Counted from the first letter of the stretch, positions 48,972-58,103 are shown. The stretch is DNA of 60,806 bases from Streptomyces atriruber (GCF_001418325.1 NZ_LIPN01000002.1:1-60806); one strand, 5' to 3'. The notes: generated from the letters alone by a model not told the origin. A program made the numbers and translations.

Positions 48972-50012
48972 CTATCCGCCGAGCGGGACGCCGGCTTCCA
49001 GGTAGAGCGTGACGCCGCGTTCCCGCGCGCGCAGCGCCCAGCGCAGTCGTGCGTAGCGCACGGCGGGCAGCAGGTCGGCCGCTTCCTGTTCGGTCACGAA
49101 GCGCCAGTCGCGCAGTTCGGGACCCGGGAGCAGCATGCGGACCGCGCCGCTGTCGAGCCGCCCGCCGTCGAAGAGGAACCGCATCCCGCCGTAGCCGGGC
49201 GGATTCGGCGGCTCCCAGTCGGCGACCAGCAGGTGCGGCGTTTCGGTGAGCTGGATGCCGGTCTCCTCGGCCACCTCGCGCACGCCCGCGCGTGTGGGCG
49301 CCTCGCCGGGCTCGACGACTCCGCCGGGGAACTCCCAGCCCGCTTTGTACGTGGGGTCGACGAGGAGCACCCGGTCCTGCTCGTCGAAGAGCAGCACCCC
49401 GGCGGCGAGGGTCTCCGCGGTGGGCTCCGGTGTCTGCACGATGTCGGAGCCGGGAGCGGCGCCGCTGCGGACGGCCTCGGCGAGACGTTCGGCGGTCTCG
49501 AACGGCGTGAGGAGGCTGGTGTCGACGCGGTGGGCGTCGCCGTCGATCCAGTCGGCGCGGGCGGCGCGGAACGGCTCGATGTGGTCGAAGGCCCACTGCC
49601 GCACCCGCATGTCGCCGTCGGGCAGGTCCGACGGCACGGGACGGCCGGATATTCGCTCACGCAGGATCGTTTCGTCGGGAGCGAGCAGGACATGGTGCAC
49701 GGTGATCCTGCGCGCCGCGAGACCGCCGAAGATCTCATCGCGGTACTCCTGGCGCAGCAGCGTCATCGGCACCACGAGAACGCCGCCGACCTCGGCGTGC
49801 AGCGCGGCCGCGGTGTCGATGACGAGGCGGCGCCAGATCGGCAGATCCTGATAGTCGCCCACCTCGTCGAGGCGCTTGGGCGGCAGGAGACAGGGCAGTG
49901 CGCCGCCGATGACCTCGGGGTCGAAGAGCGTGCTGTTCGGGATCAGCTCGATCAGTTCCCGTGCGGCGCTGGTCTTTCCCGCGCCGAACGCACCGTTGAT
50001 CCAGACGATCAT
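48972..50012 (-). CDS. P-loop kinase-like domain fused to NUDIX hydrolase
   Basis: A 346-residue two-domain protein. Residues 1-185 start MIVWINGAFGAGKTSAA (Walker A) and look like the AAA/AAA_33 nucleotide kinase-like domain common in Streptomyces (DRERISGRPVP-type lid). Residues 200-346 are NUDIX with the box GGVVEPGEAPTRAGVREVAEETGI. NUDIX enzymes cleave nucleoside diphosphate compounds; the fusion suggests nucleotide salvage or repair. It overlaps the integrase remnant gene by 4 nt. Confidence 0.88.
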   Translation of the reverse strand: MIVWINGAFGAGKTSAARELIELIPNSTLFDPEVIGGALPCLLPPKRLDEVGDYQDLPIWRRLVIDTAAALHAEVGGVLVVPMTLLRQEYRDEIFGGLAARRITVHHVLLAPDETILRERISGRPVPSDLPDGDMRVRQWAFDHIEPFRAARADWIDGDAHRVDTSLLTPFETAERLAEAVRSGAAPGSDIVQTPEPTAETLAAGVLLFDEQDRVLLVDPTYKAGWEFPGGVVEPGEAPTRAGVREVAEETGIQLTETPHLLVADWEPPNPPGYGGMRFLFDGGRLDSGAVRMLLPGPELRDWRFVTEQEAADLLPAVRYARLRWALRARERGVTLYLEAGVPLGG

Positions 50013-50362
50013 TCATTCTCCAGGACCGGAAGGCCGCTGAACAGCGGCGGAGGCTCGTTGAGTAGATCATCTGGGGACGTGATGGGAAACGGTGGCATCC
50101 ACAGTCCGGCCCCCACTACCTCCTTCTCCCAAACGGACTGGAGGTACTCTACGATCCGCTCTTCCATAGCGGGCGTCACCTCACTGTACGTTCCCTCCAC
50201 GCCCGGCAGTTCATGCCCCACGCGGGCCTCGATCGCCACCTTCGCGATGCCGCCCGGCCCATCCGGCTTCGCCTTCGCCCAGTGCCGCAGCCGATGGGTG
50301 TCCTCGCCGGCCATCTCGGGCACTGCGGGGATCTCGGGACGCTGCCACCGGTCGTACCGCAC
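50009..50362 (-). pseudogene. C-terminal fragment of a tyrosine recombinase (integrase)
   Basis: A 117-residue frame with DTHRLRHWAKA (the HxLRH motif), IEARVGHELPGVEGTYSEVT (the later His and the nucleophile Tyr) and PAMEERIVEYLQSVW, the usual ending of Streptomyces integrative-element integrases. The N-terminal SAM-like domain and most of the catalytic domain are missing. The first 18 residues before the motif are not typical. It is a truncated integrase and cannot be active alone. No tRNA gene or att duplication is recognised beside it. Confidence 0.7.
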
Positions 50363-51014
50363 CTACGAGGGGCGTTCGTCCGCGCCATCCCCCATCGGGT
50401 CCCAGTGGTCCGTCTTGAAGTTCTTCGCCGAGACCGCGCCCGAGGACCGCACCGTCGACACCAACCTCCGCGACCGCATCACCATCGCGCTGCTCACGAC
50501 CCGTCGCACCGGCTACGAGGGCGCCGCCCCGGCAGGACCCGCACGTACCGGATCGCATGAACGACGAGACGCAGCAGGCGGGGGACGGCCCGCGGCTCCT
50601 CGGCGGGCCGGGCGCCATGCCGCAGTCGCCCGTGTGCACTCAGAACCGAGTTTCAGTGGTCGGCCGAGCCGAGCTCGGGAGACGACACGGGCTACGACAC
50701 GGACGGGTGGGCGAGAACACCAAGACCCGCCGGGACTGGGAAGTCGAGGTCACCTTCGACAGGAAGGCGACGCCGGACTCGACCGCGTACGCCGCCGTCC
50801 ACGAAAAGATCAGGTCGGCGTTCTTCGCGTACGGCGAGGCGTCCAAGGTCCACATGCGGTACATGGACCGCAACGGGCTCCCCGAGGCCTACGAGGGATA
50901 CGGTCTGCCCAAGTGGGAGCCGCAGGGCGGCGGAGCCGAGACCTCGATCAGATCCGGGTGACGTTCACCGGCACCGGGTCGCTCATCCCGATCACCAACC
51001 CGATGGCCGTCTGA
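50363..51014 (+). pseudogene. Degraded coding debris of a former integrated element
   Basis: Two protein-like stretches lie on the plus strand. From 50389 the frame reads SPIGSQWSVLKFFAETAPED and RDRITIALLTTRRTGYEG. From about 50709 another frame (open 50557-50961) reads DWEVEVTFDRKATPDSTAYA and KVHMRYMDRNGLPEAYEGYG, stopping at 50961; the next frame continues with LDQIRVTFTGTGSLIPITNP to a stop at 51014. That pattern suggests a frameshift near 50935. I cannot name either protein. With the integrase fragment it marks an element scar. Confidence 0.4.
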
Positions 51015-51244
51015 TGGCCGGCGGGTTCCCGGACAACGCGCGTTACGCGTCAAGTGAATTGACGATTCTTCACCCCAACGTGTGGCACTGCCCTTCCGTG
51101 AATCGTTCCCGCACTGCGGGGCGCATCCGCCCCCGCTAGCGTTTTCCCGGCAGGCACCCCAGTCCCCGGTGGCCTCTCGATACTGGCACTCCCGTTGCGC
51201 CACGCTCCTTCGTGAGCCCGTCGGCGCCGGCGCTGGGGGGATGA

Positions 51245-51640
51245 ATGCGGCAAGACGAACTGAAGGCATACGCGCGGGAGGAATCCGATCAGCCTCCGCG
51301 GGTGTACGGACTGGACGAAGCGATCGTGATCGAACTGCACGGCGAGGTCGACGTCGTGGCCTACCAGCGGTCGGTCTCGCTGGTCGACGCCGTGACCGCG
51401 GGGCCGGAGCCCGTCGTGATCATCGACCTGAGTCAGGTCACGTTCATCGACTGTTCCGGACTCTCCCTGCTCATGCGGGCCCACCGGCGGGTGACGACGA
51501 GAGGCAGGCGGCTGCGCATCGTCTGCACGCACCCGCTGACGCTGCGCATGCTGCGCGTCACTCAGCTCACCGCGGCCCTGTCACCGGCACCGACGCTCAG
51601 CGCGGCGCTCCTCGATCCGACTGACCAGCAGACTTCCTGA
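51245..51640 (+). CDS. STAS domain anti-sigma factor antagonist
   Basis: A 131-residue STAS protein. IVIELHGEVDVVAYQRSVSLVDAV and VVIIDLSQVTFIDCSGLSLLMRA (residues 22-78) show the fold; the serine of DCSGL is the likely phosphorylation site. Such antagonists bind RsbW-like kinases and free a stress sigma factor. A kinase-like ATPase is encoded at 11540, but nothing links them directly. The 3' end overlaps the convergent TetR gene by 44 nt. Confidence 0.92.
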   Translation: MRQDELKAYAREESDQPPRVYGLDEAIVIELHGEVDVVAYQRSVSLVDAVTAGPEPVVIIDLSQVTFIDCSGLSLLMRAHRRVTTRGRRLRIVCTHPLTLRMLRVTQLTAALSPAPTLSAALLDPTDQQTS

Positions 51641-52370
51641 GGTACTTCCGGGGCTTCAGGGGCTTCGCCGGTTCGTGGTGGAGCTGATAGTGCGCACGCC
51701 AACTCGGGGTCGCCGCGCCGCCCATGACGGTCATCACGACGTCGTGGGCGAGCGAGTCCGTGACGGGGAGGTGACCGAAGAGGACCCGGTGGTAGGTGGT
51801 GGCGCCGAGCATGTCCAACAGCAGGTCGATGTCGGCGTCCGGACGGATGTCACCGCGCTCGATGCCGCGCCGCAGGGCCGCCTCCGTGGTGGCCCTCCTG
51901 GGGTGGAAGATCGTCTCGGTGAAGACGCGGTCCAGCGCGGGATCGTCGGCGAGTTCGGCCATCAGCGCAGGCAGCGTACGCCGCCCGAGGCTGCCGCCGA
52001 AGGCGCGGCTGAGGGTGTCGATGCCTTCGATCAGGTCACAGTGCGTGCATCCCGTGTCCGGCGTGGGCGCCGTCCCCATCGTGTCGGCCAGAGCCGCGAT
52101 GACGAGGTGCTGCCTGGACGGCCACCGACGCCGGATGGCGGGCTTGGTCGTGCCCGCGCGCCGGGCCACCGCCTCCATCGTCAGGCCGGGATAGCCCGCC
52201 TCCTCCAGCAACTCCTGCGTGGCCGTCAGGATCGCCTCGTCGAGCCGGGTGTCACGAGGGCGCCCCGCGGGGCGGGTGGCGCGGGACGAGCGGTCCGCGC
52301 CGACCGCGCCACCCGCATCGCCTGCGTTTCCTGCGCCGCCCGCGTAGAGCGAAGGGTCGGGGGTTGCCAT
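51597..52370 (-). CDS. TetR/AcrR family transcriptional regulator
   Basis: A 257-residue regulator. The first 45 residues are Gly/Ala-rich; the DNA-binding domain is RPRDTRLDEAILTATQELLEEAGYPGLTME with recognition region RAGTTKPAIRRRWPS. The C-terminal part (TYHRVLFGHLPVTDSLAHDVV) is of the TetR_C_16-like type. It is divergent from an MFS gene, with a near-perfect palindrome in the 65-bp gap, so it probably represses that exporter. ATG 52370 is assumed; the frame extends to 52421. Confidence 0.92.
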   Translation of the reverse strand: MATPDPSLYAGGAGNAGDAGGAVGADRSSRATRPAGRPRDTRLDEAILTATQELLEEAGYPGLTMEAVARRAGTTKPAIRRRWPSRQHLVIAALADTMGTAPTPDTGCTHCDLIEGIDTLSRAFGGSLGRRTLPALMAELADDPALDRVFTETIFHPRRATTEAALRRGIERGDIRPDADIDLLLDMLGATTYHRVLFGHLPVTDSLAHDVVMTVMGGAATPSWRAHYQLHHEPAKPLKPRKYLRKSAGQSDRGAPR

Positions 52371-52395
52371 GGGAGTCAGTATAGGTAGCATGTCA

Positions 52396-52418
52396 TTTCG
52401 TTCCGCTCCGGATCGAAA
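52396..52418. promoter_or_regulatory. TetR operator between divergent TetR and MFS genes
   Basis: TTTCGTTCCG-CTC-CGGATCGAAA, 10-bp arms with one mismatch, located 17 bp before the TTG of the MFS gene and 25 bp from the tetR start. It immediately precedes the MFS ribosome binding site AAGGAGGGG. Confidence 0.7.
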
Positions 52419-52435
52419 CATAAGGAGGGGCTGCC

Positions 52436-53980
52436 TTGCCCGAGCAGGAGTCGGCCGCCGACCATGCGCTTACGAAGTCCATGGAGTCCACGCAGTCCAC
52501 CGAGTCCACGGAGTCCACAGAGTTCAGGGAGTTCACGGCACCCAGCACACCCACCGCGTCCACGGAGATGCGTGACGCCGCGCGCGAGAGTGTCTTCCGC
52601 GCCCCCTACGCGGCACTGACCTGGGGCACCGTGCTCTCGGTCGGCCTCGTCGCCTTCGAGTCGATGGGCGTGGCCACCGTCCTCCCCGAGATCGCCGGGA
52701 GACTCGGCGGCCTGGGCGCCTACGGCTGGGGCCTGTCCGCGCTGATGCTCGCCAACCTCATCGGCACCATCGCCGCGAGCCGCGCCGCCGACCGGCGCGG
52801 CCCCGCGCGCCCGTTGGCCCTCGGCCTCGCCGTCTTCGCCGTCGGCTGCGCGCTGGCGGGGTCGGCGCCCAACTGGCCGCTGTTCCTCGGCGGACGCTTC
52901 CTGCAAGGGCTCGGCGTCGGCGCCGTCATGGCCCTCGCGTACACGGCGATCGCGCTCGCCTACCCGCAGCGGCTGCGCGCCCGTATGTTCGCGCTCGTGT
53001 CGGGCGGCTGGACCGTGCCATCGCTGATCGGCCCGACGATCGCCGCGCTGATCTCCGACCACGTGTCCTGGCGGGGCGTGTTCGTGCTCCTGCTGCCGCT
53101 GGTGGCTCTGGCCGCCGCGCTCGCACTGCCACCGCTGCGCCGCCTCAGCGGACCCGACCGGGCGCCCGCCGCCTCGGACGACGGACCGTGGTGGTCTTCA
53201 CCGGTGGCGCGCAGCGTTCTGCTCGCCGCGGGCACCGGAGTCCTCCTCGCCGGCCTCGAACTGCGCCGGCCCGTCCTGCTGACCGTGCTGGTCCTGGTCG
53301 GCGGCGCCGCGGCGGTCGGCGCGCTGCGCTCGGTCACTCCGGCGGGCACGCTCAGCGGGCGACGCGGCGTGCCGACGGGCGTCGTGCTGCGCTTCCTGCT
53401 CTGCGGCGCCTACTTCGGGAGCGAGGCGTTCCTGCCGCTCGGCCTGGTCGAGCTGCGCGGGCTGAGCGCGACGGAGGCCGGGCTCGGGCTGTCGGCGGGC
53501 GCGATCACGTGGGTCCTCGGCGCGGTCTGGCAGGGCAGGGCCGACAGCCGCTGGAGCGGCCGGTCGCGGGCGGTGCCGATCGCCGCGGGGTTCGCGGTGC
53601 TGCTCGTCGGCATCGTGGTGATGGCCCTGGGTGTCCTGGTCGACGCGACGCCCGAGTTGACCGCCGTGGTGGGCTGGGCGATCGGGGGTGCGGGCATGGG
53701 CGTCGCCTTCAACGCCGCGACCACCGACACCATGGAACAGGCCCCGACCGACCGGCAGGGCGAGGCGAGCGGCGCGATGCAGCTCGCGCAGACCTTGTCG
53801 GTCGCGGTCCTCAGCGGCCTCGGAGGCGCGGCGGTCGCCCTGTCGGACGCGAACGGTTCGTCGGTGTCGGTCGCCCTGACGGCGACGTTCGCGCTGACGG
53901 CGGTGCTGGCGGCAGCGGGGAGCCTCATGGCGCGGAGGATCAGGGGCCGGTCCCGGCCCTCCCTGCCGACCGCACCGTGA
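52436..53980 (+). CDS. MFS transporter (14-helix DHA2-like drug exporter)
   Basis: A 514-residue transporter with about 13-14 helices. The first core helix is LTWGTVLSVGLVAFESMGVATVLPEIAG, followed by loop ASRAADRRGPARPLALG and the DHA2-like motif GRFLQGLGVGAVMALAYTAIAL. The N-terminal 45 residues are a Ser/Thr/Glu-rich tail made by a 9-bp repeat. It starts with TTG, preceded by a perfect AAGGAGGGG. It is likely controlled by the divergent TetR gene; substrate unknown. Confidence 0.9.
   Translation: MPEQESAADHALTKSMESTQSTESTESTEFREFTAPSTPTASTEMRDAARESVFRAPYAALTWGTVLSVGLVAFESMGVATVLPEIAGRLGGLGAYGWGLSALMLANLIGTIAASRAADRRGPARPLALGLAVFAVGCALAGSAPNWPLFLGGRFLQGLGVGAVMALAYTAIALAYPQRLRARMFALVSGGWTVPSLIGPTIAALISDHVSWRGVFVLLLPLVALAAALALPPLRRLSGPDRAPAASDDGPWWSSPVARSVLLAAGTGVLLAGLELRRPVLLTVLVLVGGAAAVGALRSVTPAGTLSGRRGVPTGVVLRFLLCGAYFGSEAFLPLGLVELRGLSATEAGLGLSAGAITWVLGAVWQGRADSRWSGRSRAVPIAAGFAVLLVGIVVMALGVLVDATPELTAVVGWAIGGAGMGVAFNAATTDTMEQAPTDRQGEASGAMQLAQTLSVAVLSGLGGAAVALSDANGSSVSVALTATFALTAVLAAAGSLMARRIRGRSRPSLPTAP
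52484..52537 (+). repeat. Six 9-bp repeats in the MFS N-terminus
   Basis: Units based on GAGTCCACG (GAGTCCACG, CAGTCCACC, GAGTCCACG, GAGTCCACA, GAGTTCAGG, GAGTTCACG) encode the tripeptides EST, QST, EST, EST, EFR, EFT. Repeat number may vary between strains without shifting frame. Confidence 0.8.
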
Positions 53981-54297
53981 CCTGATCACCGCCCCCTGAC
54001 GCGACACCGCCCTGCCGGGTGGCGGCGGCAGGGCGTTACCGAGCGGCGCGGGCCACCCGCTCTCGGCCGTCGTGCCAGCCACCCCTGGCGATTGCCGCTG
54101 GCGTCGGGGTATCTCGGCGCCCGGCGCCAGCGGCGGCACCGTGACACAGGGTCGCGCCCGGTCGGGGGTGCCGGGCACGTCCCTGCGTCAGTTACTTCGT
54201 GGCCGGGGGCGGTTATGGATGCGTTGCCGGGGCGGATTTTCCGCGCGGTGTACGTTCCCGCGCGGAGCATGATCCCAGCGGCTCCGCGGCGAAGGGG
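53981..54297. other. 317-bp intergenic region with a hairpin
   Basis: It separates the MFS gene from the convergent small membrane protein. A hairpin of CGCCCTGCC (54008-54016) and GGCAGGGCG (54027-54035) is a likely terminator for the MFS gene. The rest shows no convincing gene. Confidence 0.6.
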
Positions 54298-54813
54298 TCA
54301 CGCGCTCTCGGCGACCCCACCTCTTTCTCCCGCCTCACCCCCTTCTCCCGCCTCCCGGACGGCTGCACGGAGTTCGGCACGAGCGGCCCTGAATGCGGTG
54401 ACGGGCGCCAAGGTCAGCCTCAGCACGGGCACCACGGCGACGGTCAGAACCCCCACCCCCACAATGAGCGTGACGAGCTTGGGGGTCGCCCAGGGCATCG
54501 GATCCCGATGGTCCGAGAGCCAGGCGAGACACCCGATGGTCACGAGGGCCTGCCCCAGCATGATGAATCCCCAGATAGTCCCGGCGATCGTCTGCAGGGC
54601 CGACCTCCTCAAGTCGCCACCGGCACTGGTCAAGTAATCGAGTGCGTCCTGTCTGGATCCGCTCTCCCGGGCCTTCTCACTGGCTGTTCTGACGATGCTC
54701 TTGATCTGTGTCTCGACAGCCTTCTGGTAGACAGCTACCTCCACTGCCGCGGCGAGAAGGACGACGGGGGCGACTGCGGCGGCAGTCGTGGCGAACGATT
54801 CGGTCATCTCCAT
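54298..54813 (-). CDS. Hypothetical small membrane protein
   Basis: A 171-residue protein with three hydrophobic helices (APVVLLAAAVEVAVY near 15-30; GTIWGFIMLGQALVTIGCLAWL near 78-100; LVTLIVGVGVLTVAVVPVLRL near 113-133) separated by a charged helix, and an Arg/Glu-rich cytoplasmic tail. No family is recognised. The starts at 54813 and 54807 are equally possible. Codon choice is less GC-extreme than in its neighbours (for example acagct, ctgtctgga stretches), which may indicate acquisition. Confidence 0.6.
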   Translation of the reverse strand: MEMTESFATTAAAVAPVVLLAAAVEVAVYQKAVETQIKSIVRTASEKARESGSRQDALDYLTSAGGDLRRSALQTIAGTIWGFIMLGQALVTIGCLAWLSDHRDPMPWATPKLVTLIVGVGVLTVAVVPVLRLTLAPVTAFRAARAELRAAVREAGEGGEAGERGGVAESA

Positions 54814-54927
54814 GAGCCGGATCCTCGCCCGCGCGAGCCGCCGACACGGGAGAGTTACGCAAGAGTGATCAGCTCAGGTTGTCCGTGCCCGTGCGGATTC
54901 CGTGCCCACTGGAGCGGCCGAGGTCCG

Positions 54928-55857
54928 TCATCCTTTCCCCGCCCCCAACGTCAGCCCCGCGATGAAGTGCCGCTGCAGCAGCAGGAACACCAGGACCGTC
55001 GGGAGGGCCACCAGGACCGAGCCTGCCGCCAGCAAGTTGTAGTCCGTGAAGAATTGGCCGCGCAGGTTGTTCAGGGATGACGTGATCGGGAGTTTGTCCG
55101 GGTTGGAGATGAAGATCAGGGCCCAGAGGAAGTCGTTGTAGATCCAGGTGAATTCGAGGGTGGCCAGGGCCGCGAGGGCCGGACGGCACAGAGGGAGTGT
55201 GATGCGCCAGAACTGGGTCCAGACTCCCGCGCCGTCGACGATCGCCGCCTCCAGGATCTCCCTCGGCAGGGTCCGCATGAAATTGGAGAGGACGAAGACG
55301 CAGAAGCCCATCTGGAAGCCGATGTTGACGACGATGAGCGCCCAGAAGGAGTCGTAGAGGGTGAGCGAGTCGGACATCCACCAGGGCAGCGGGATCTTCA
55401 GGAAAAGGGCGTAGAGGGGGGTGACGATGACCTGTGGGGGAAGCAGGTTGCCCGCAGTGAACAGCATCAGGAGGATGACGCCGCCGCGGATCCGCAGACG
55501 CGATATCGCGAAGGCCGCGAACGAGGCGAGGAAGAGCGTCACGATCACCGCGGGGACGGCGATCAGGAGCGTATTGGTGAAGTACCGGCCCATACCGGAT
55601 TCGGTGTAGGCCTGGTTGTAGTAGTCGAAGGACAGGCGGTCGGGCCAGGAGAAGTAGCCGTTCTCCGCGGTCTCTTCGTACGGGCGCAGCGAGGCGTAGA
55701 CGGCCAGCAGGAGTGGGGCCAGGAAAGCGAGGGACACGGCGGTCAGGAAGAGGGGGACTCCGAATGCGCCTCGGCGACGAGGGGCCCGGGAGCGGTGGGT
55801 ACGGGGAGGAAGGGCCTGCGGGCCACCGTGATGGGTCGTGCGGACGTCTGCGGTCAT
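54928..55857 (-). CDS. Carbohydrate ABC transporter permease (MalG-like)
   Basis: A 309-residue permease with six helices. The EAA loop that contacts the ATPase is EAAIVDGAGVWTQFWRITLPL (about residue 205), preceded by LSNFMRTLPRE. The N-terminal 30 residues are basic and disordered. It overlaps the upstream permease gene by 4 nt. There is no ATPase gene in the cluster, so it presumably shares a general MsiK-type ATPase as other Streptomyces sugar importers do. Confidence 0.93.
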   Translation of the reverse strand: MTADVRTTHHGGPQALPPRTHRSRAPRRRGAFGVPLFLTAVSLAFLAPLLLAVYASLRPYEETAENGYFSWPDRLSFDYYNQAYTESGMGRYFTNTLLIAVPAVIVTLFLASFAAFAISRLRIRGGVILLMLFTAGNLLPPQVIVTPLYALFLKIPLPWWMSDSLTLYDSFWALIVVNIGFQMGFCVFVLSNFMRTLPREILEAAIVDGAGVWTQFWRITLPLCRPALAALATLEFTWIYNDFLWALIFISNPDKLPITSSLNNLRGQFFTDYNLLAAGSVLVALPTVLVFLLLQRHFIAGLTLGAGKG

Positions 55858-56738
55858 CGGTCGCGCGCACCTCTCAGCTCTTGGACGAGGAACGTCACGA
55901 TGAATCCCAGGGAGACGGTGAGCAGGACGACCGCTATGGCCGAGCCGAATCCGATGCGGCTCGCCTCGCCGATGATGTTCTCGGTGATGAGCACGGAGAG
56001 CAGTTCCAGGCCGTTGCGGCCCTTGTTGACCGCGTAGACGATGTCGAAGGCCCGCAGCGCTTCGATGACCGTGATCACGCCGACGATGACATTCACCGGA
56101 CGCAGGGTCGGGAAGACGACGCGGAAGAAGGTCTGGCGGGTGTCGGCGCCGTCGATCGCGGCCGCCTCCTTGAGGGCGGGATCGACGGACTTGAGGCCCG
56201 CGAGGTAGAGGATCATGACGTATCCGGTGTGCCGCCAGCTCGCGGCCAGCATCATCATCCAGAGGTTGAGGTCGGAATCGCCGAGCCAGTCGATCGGATC
56301 CTTCTCGTTGCCGAGAGCGGTGTTGATCACGCCCTGATCGGTGCCCAGGAGGAGTTGCGCCATGAATCCGACGACGGCGAGCGAGAGCACCACCGGCATG
56401 TAGAGCACGGACTGGTAGAAGCGGCTGAACCGCACGCCGCGGTCGATGAGGACCGCGAGGAGAAGACCGAAGGGCGTGGCCACGAAACCGAGAAAGGCGA
56501 TCCAGAGAAGGTTGTGGCGCACCGCGGGCCAGAACGCGGGGTAGTTGGCGGCGAGGCTCTCGTAGTTCTTTCCGCCCACCCACTCGATGTCGCCGATTCC
56601 GTCCCATGAAGTGAAGGACAGGCCGATGGAGGCCAGCGTCGGGCCCCAGATGATGACGGCCTCGATCAGGACGGAAAGTCCCAGGAGTACGCCGAGTACG
56701 GTGATGTCGCGCCGCGTGAATCGCGTCGGCCGGGCCAT
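55854..56738 (-). CDS. Sugar ABC transporter permease (MalF-like)
   Basis: A 294-residue permease with six helices, starting MARPTRFTRRDITVLGVLLG. The EAA loop is KEAAAIDGADTRQTFFRVVFPTLRPV near residue 190. It is coupled to the second permease gene (ATGA) and starts 2 nt after the stop of the binding-protein gene, so the three form one operon. Confidence 0.93.
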   Translation of the reverse strand: MARPTRFTRRDITVLGVLLGLSVLIEAVIIWGPTLASIGLSFTSWDGIGDIEWVGGKNYESLAANYPAFWPAVRHNLLWIAFLGFVATPFGLLLAVLIDRGVRFSRFYQSVLYMPVVLSLAVVGFMAQLLLGTDQGVINTALGNEKDPIDWLGDSDLNLWMMMLAASWRHTGYVMILYLAGLKSVDPALKEAAAIDGADTRQTFFRVVFPTLRPVNVIVGVITVIEALRAFDIVYAVNKGRNGLELLSVLITENIIGEASRIGFGSAIAVVLLTVSLGFIVTFLVQELRGARDR

Positions 56739-56740
56739 GG

Positions 56741-58066
56741 TCAGCCGACGTCCTGCGCGAAGATGTCCTTCTTCTGCCGTTCGATGCTGTTGACCAGGCC
56801 GTCGACGTCGTTCGGGTTGTCGATGAAGTCCTGCAACGCCTTGATCATGACGGTCTGCGCGAAGTCGGGGCGTGTGTCGCGGTCCAGGAACTGCGAGATC
56901 TGCTTGGCGTTCGAGACCAGTTCGGCGGACTTCTTCTGCAGCGGGCTGTACTTGGAGGTGTCGGCCCCGTCGTTGACCGCGACGTTGTTCGGGTCACCGG
57001 CCAGATACACGTCCTCGGCCTCGGATGTTCCCAGCCACTTGAGGAGTTGCTTGCCCGCGGTCACGTTCTTCGCCTTCTCGGCGATCAGGAATCCGTCGAT
57101 CGGCGCCTCCACCGCGTCCTGACCGTGCGCGGGGTCGATCTCGGGGAAGGCGAAGAAGTCGATGTCGTCGCGCTCGTTGGCCGGGAACTGCTGCCCGGGG
57201 TGGGGCATTCCGAACACGGCCATGCCGGTCTTGCGCCGTTGCAGACCTTGGCCGGCCTCCTCCCAGGTGCGACCGAGCGCCCCCTTCTGGTAGTACGGCA
57301 TGAGTTCGCGCCACAGGTCGAAGACCTTCTTGACCTTCGTGTCCGTCCAGGCCTCGTGGCCCGCCATCAGGCTCTTGTGGAAGTCGTAGCCGTTCAAGCG
57401 CAGGTCGATGTAGTCGAAGGTGCCCATGGCGGGCCAGCCGTCCTTGTCGCAGAAGGCGACCGGAATGCCGTCCCTGTGCATCTTCTTGGCCAGTGCGATG
57501 AACTCGTCCCAGGTCCTGGCCTGTTCGTACCCCTGCTTGTCGAAGAGGCTCTTGCGGTGGAAGACGGCCCACGGATAGTAGTAGTACGGCACGAAGTACT
57601 GCTTGCCCTCGTGCGTGGACTGGTCCTTCAGCGCCCGCGAGAAGCCACTGAAGTCCTTCCACACGTCACTGATGTCGACCAGCAGGCCCTTCTCCGCGAA
57701 GTACTGCATGCGGTATCCGGCGAACCACATGAAGACGTCGTCGGGTGTGGCGCGGAGATAGCGCGTGATGTTCTGCTGGAATTCGTTGTGCTCCGTGGTG
57801 TGGACCTCGACCGTCTTCCCGGTCTTCTTCTCGTACGCGTCGAAAGCGTCCTGGAACGCCTTCTTCGGCACCGCGTCCGAGGAGTTGGAGCCCATGGTGA
57901 CTTCGTTCTTGTTGCCACCCGGCTTCTCACCGCAGGCACCGAGCAGCGCGGGGAGCGTCACCGCCCCCGCCCCGGCCGCGGTGCCGCGCAGCAACCTGCG
58001 CCGGGACATCCGATGTCCTGTCGTACCTTCGGGCCTGACGGATCCGCCGAACGATGACTGTGCCAT
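56741..58066 (-). CDS. Extracellular solute-binding lipoprotein (sugar importer)
   Basis: A 441-residue binding protein of ABC importer family 1. The export signal has a twin-arginine stretch (MSRRRLLRGTAAG, residues 20-32) and a lipobox LLGAC, so it is probably a Tat-exported lipoprotein. YEKKTGKTVEVHTTEHNEFQ and WDEFIALAKKMHRDGIPVAF are typical of oligosaccharide-binding proteins. The ATG at 58066 has GAGGAGGGGG before it. The divergent GH27 alpha-galactosidase suggests an alpha-galactoside or galactose-containing ligand. Confidence 0.92.
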   Translation of the reverse strand: MAQSSFGGSVRPEGTTGHRMSRRRLLRGTAAGAGAVTLPALLGACGEKPGGNKNEVTMGSNSSDAVPKKAFQDAFDAYEKKTGKTVEVHTTEHNEFQQNITRYLRATPDDVFMWFAGYRMQYFAEKGLLVDISDVWKDFSGFSRALKDQSTHEGKQYFVPYYYYPWAVFHRKSLFDKQGYEQARTWDEFIALAKKMHRDGIPVAFCDKDGWPAMGTFDYIDLRLNGYDFHKSLMAGHEAWTDTKVKKVFDLWRELMPYYQKGALGRTWEEAGQGLQRRKTGMAVFGMPHPGQQFPANERDDIDFFAFPEIDPAHGQDAVEAPIDGFLIAEKAKNVTAGKQLLKWLGTSEAEDVYLAGDPNNVAVNDGADTSKYSPLQKKSAELVSNAKQISQFLDRDTRPDFAQTVMIKALQDFIDNPNDVDGLVNSIERQKKDIFAQDVG

Positions 58067-58085
58067 GTCCCCCTCCTCGGGGTTC

Positions 58086-58103
58086 AACCGAACACAACCG
58101 AAC
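58086..58103. promoter_or_regulatory. AACCGAAC direct repeats upstream of the importer operon
   Basis: AACCGAAC occurs at 58086-58093 and 58096-58103, exactly one helical turn apart, and again at 58161-58168. All lie in the 208-bp gap between the importer operon and the GH27 gene. In addition TCCAACA occurs twice at 58184-58200. These are plausible regulator sites shared by both transcription units. Confidence 0.45.

Noticed and set aside
51082..51624. Open frame of 180 codons overlapping the STAS gene
   Set aside because: It is in another frame of a clear STAS domain gene and consists of Arg/Ala/Gly-rich sequence without motifs.
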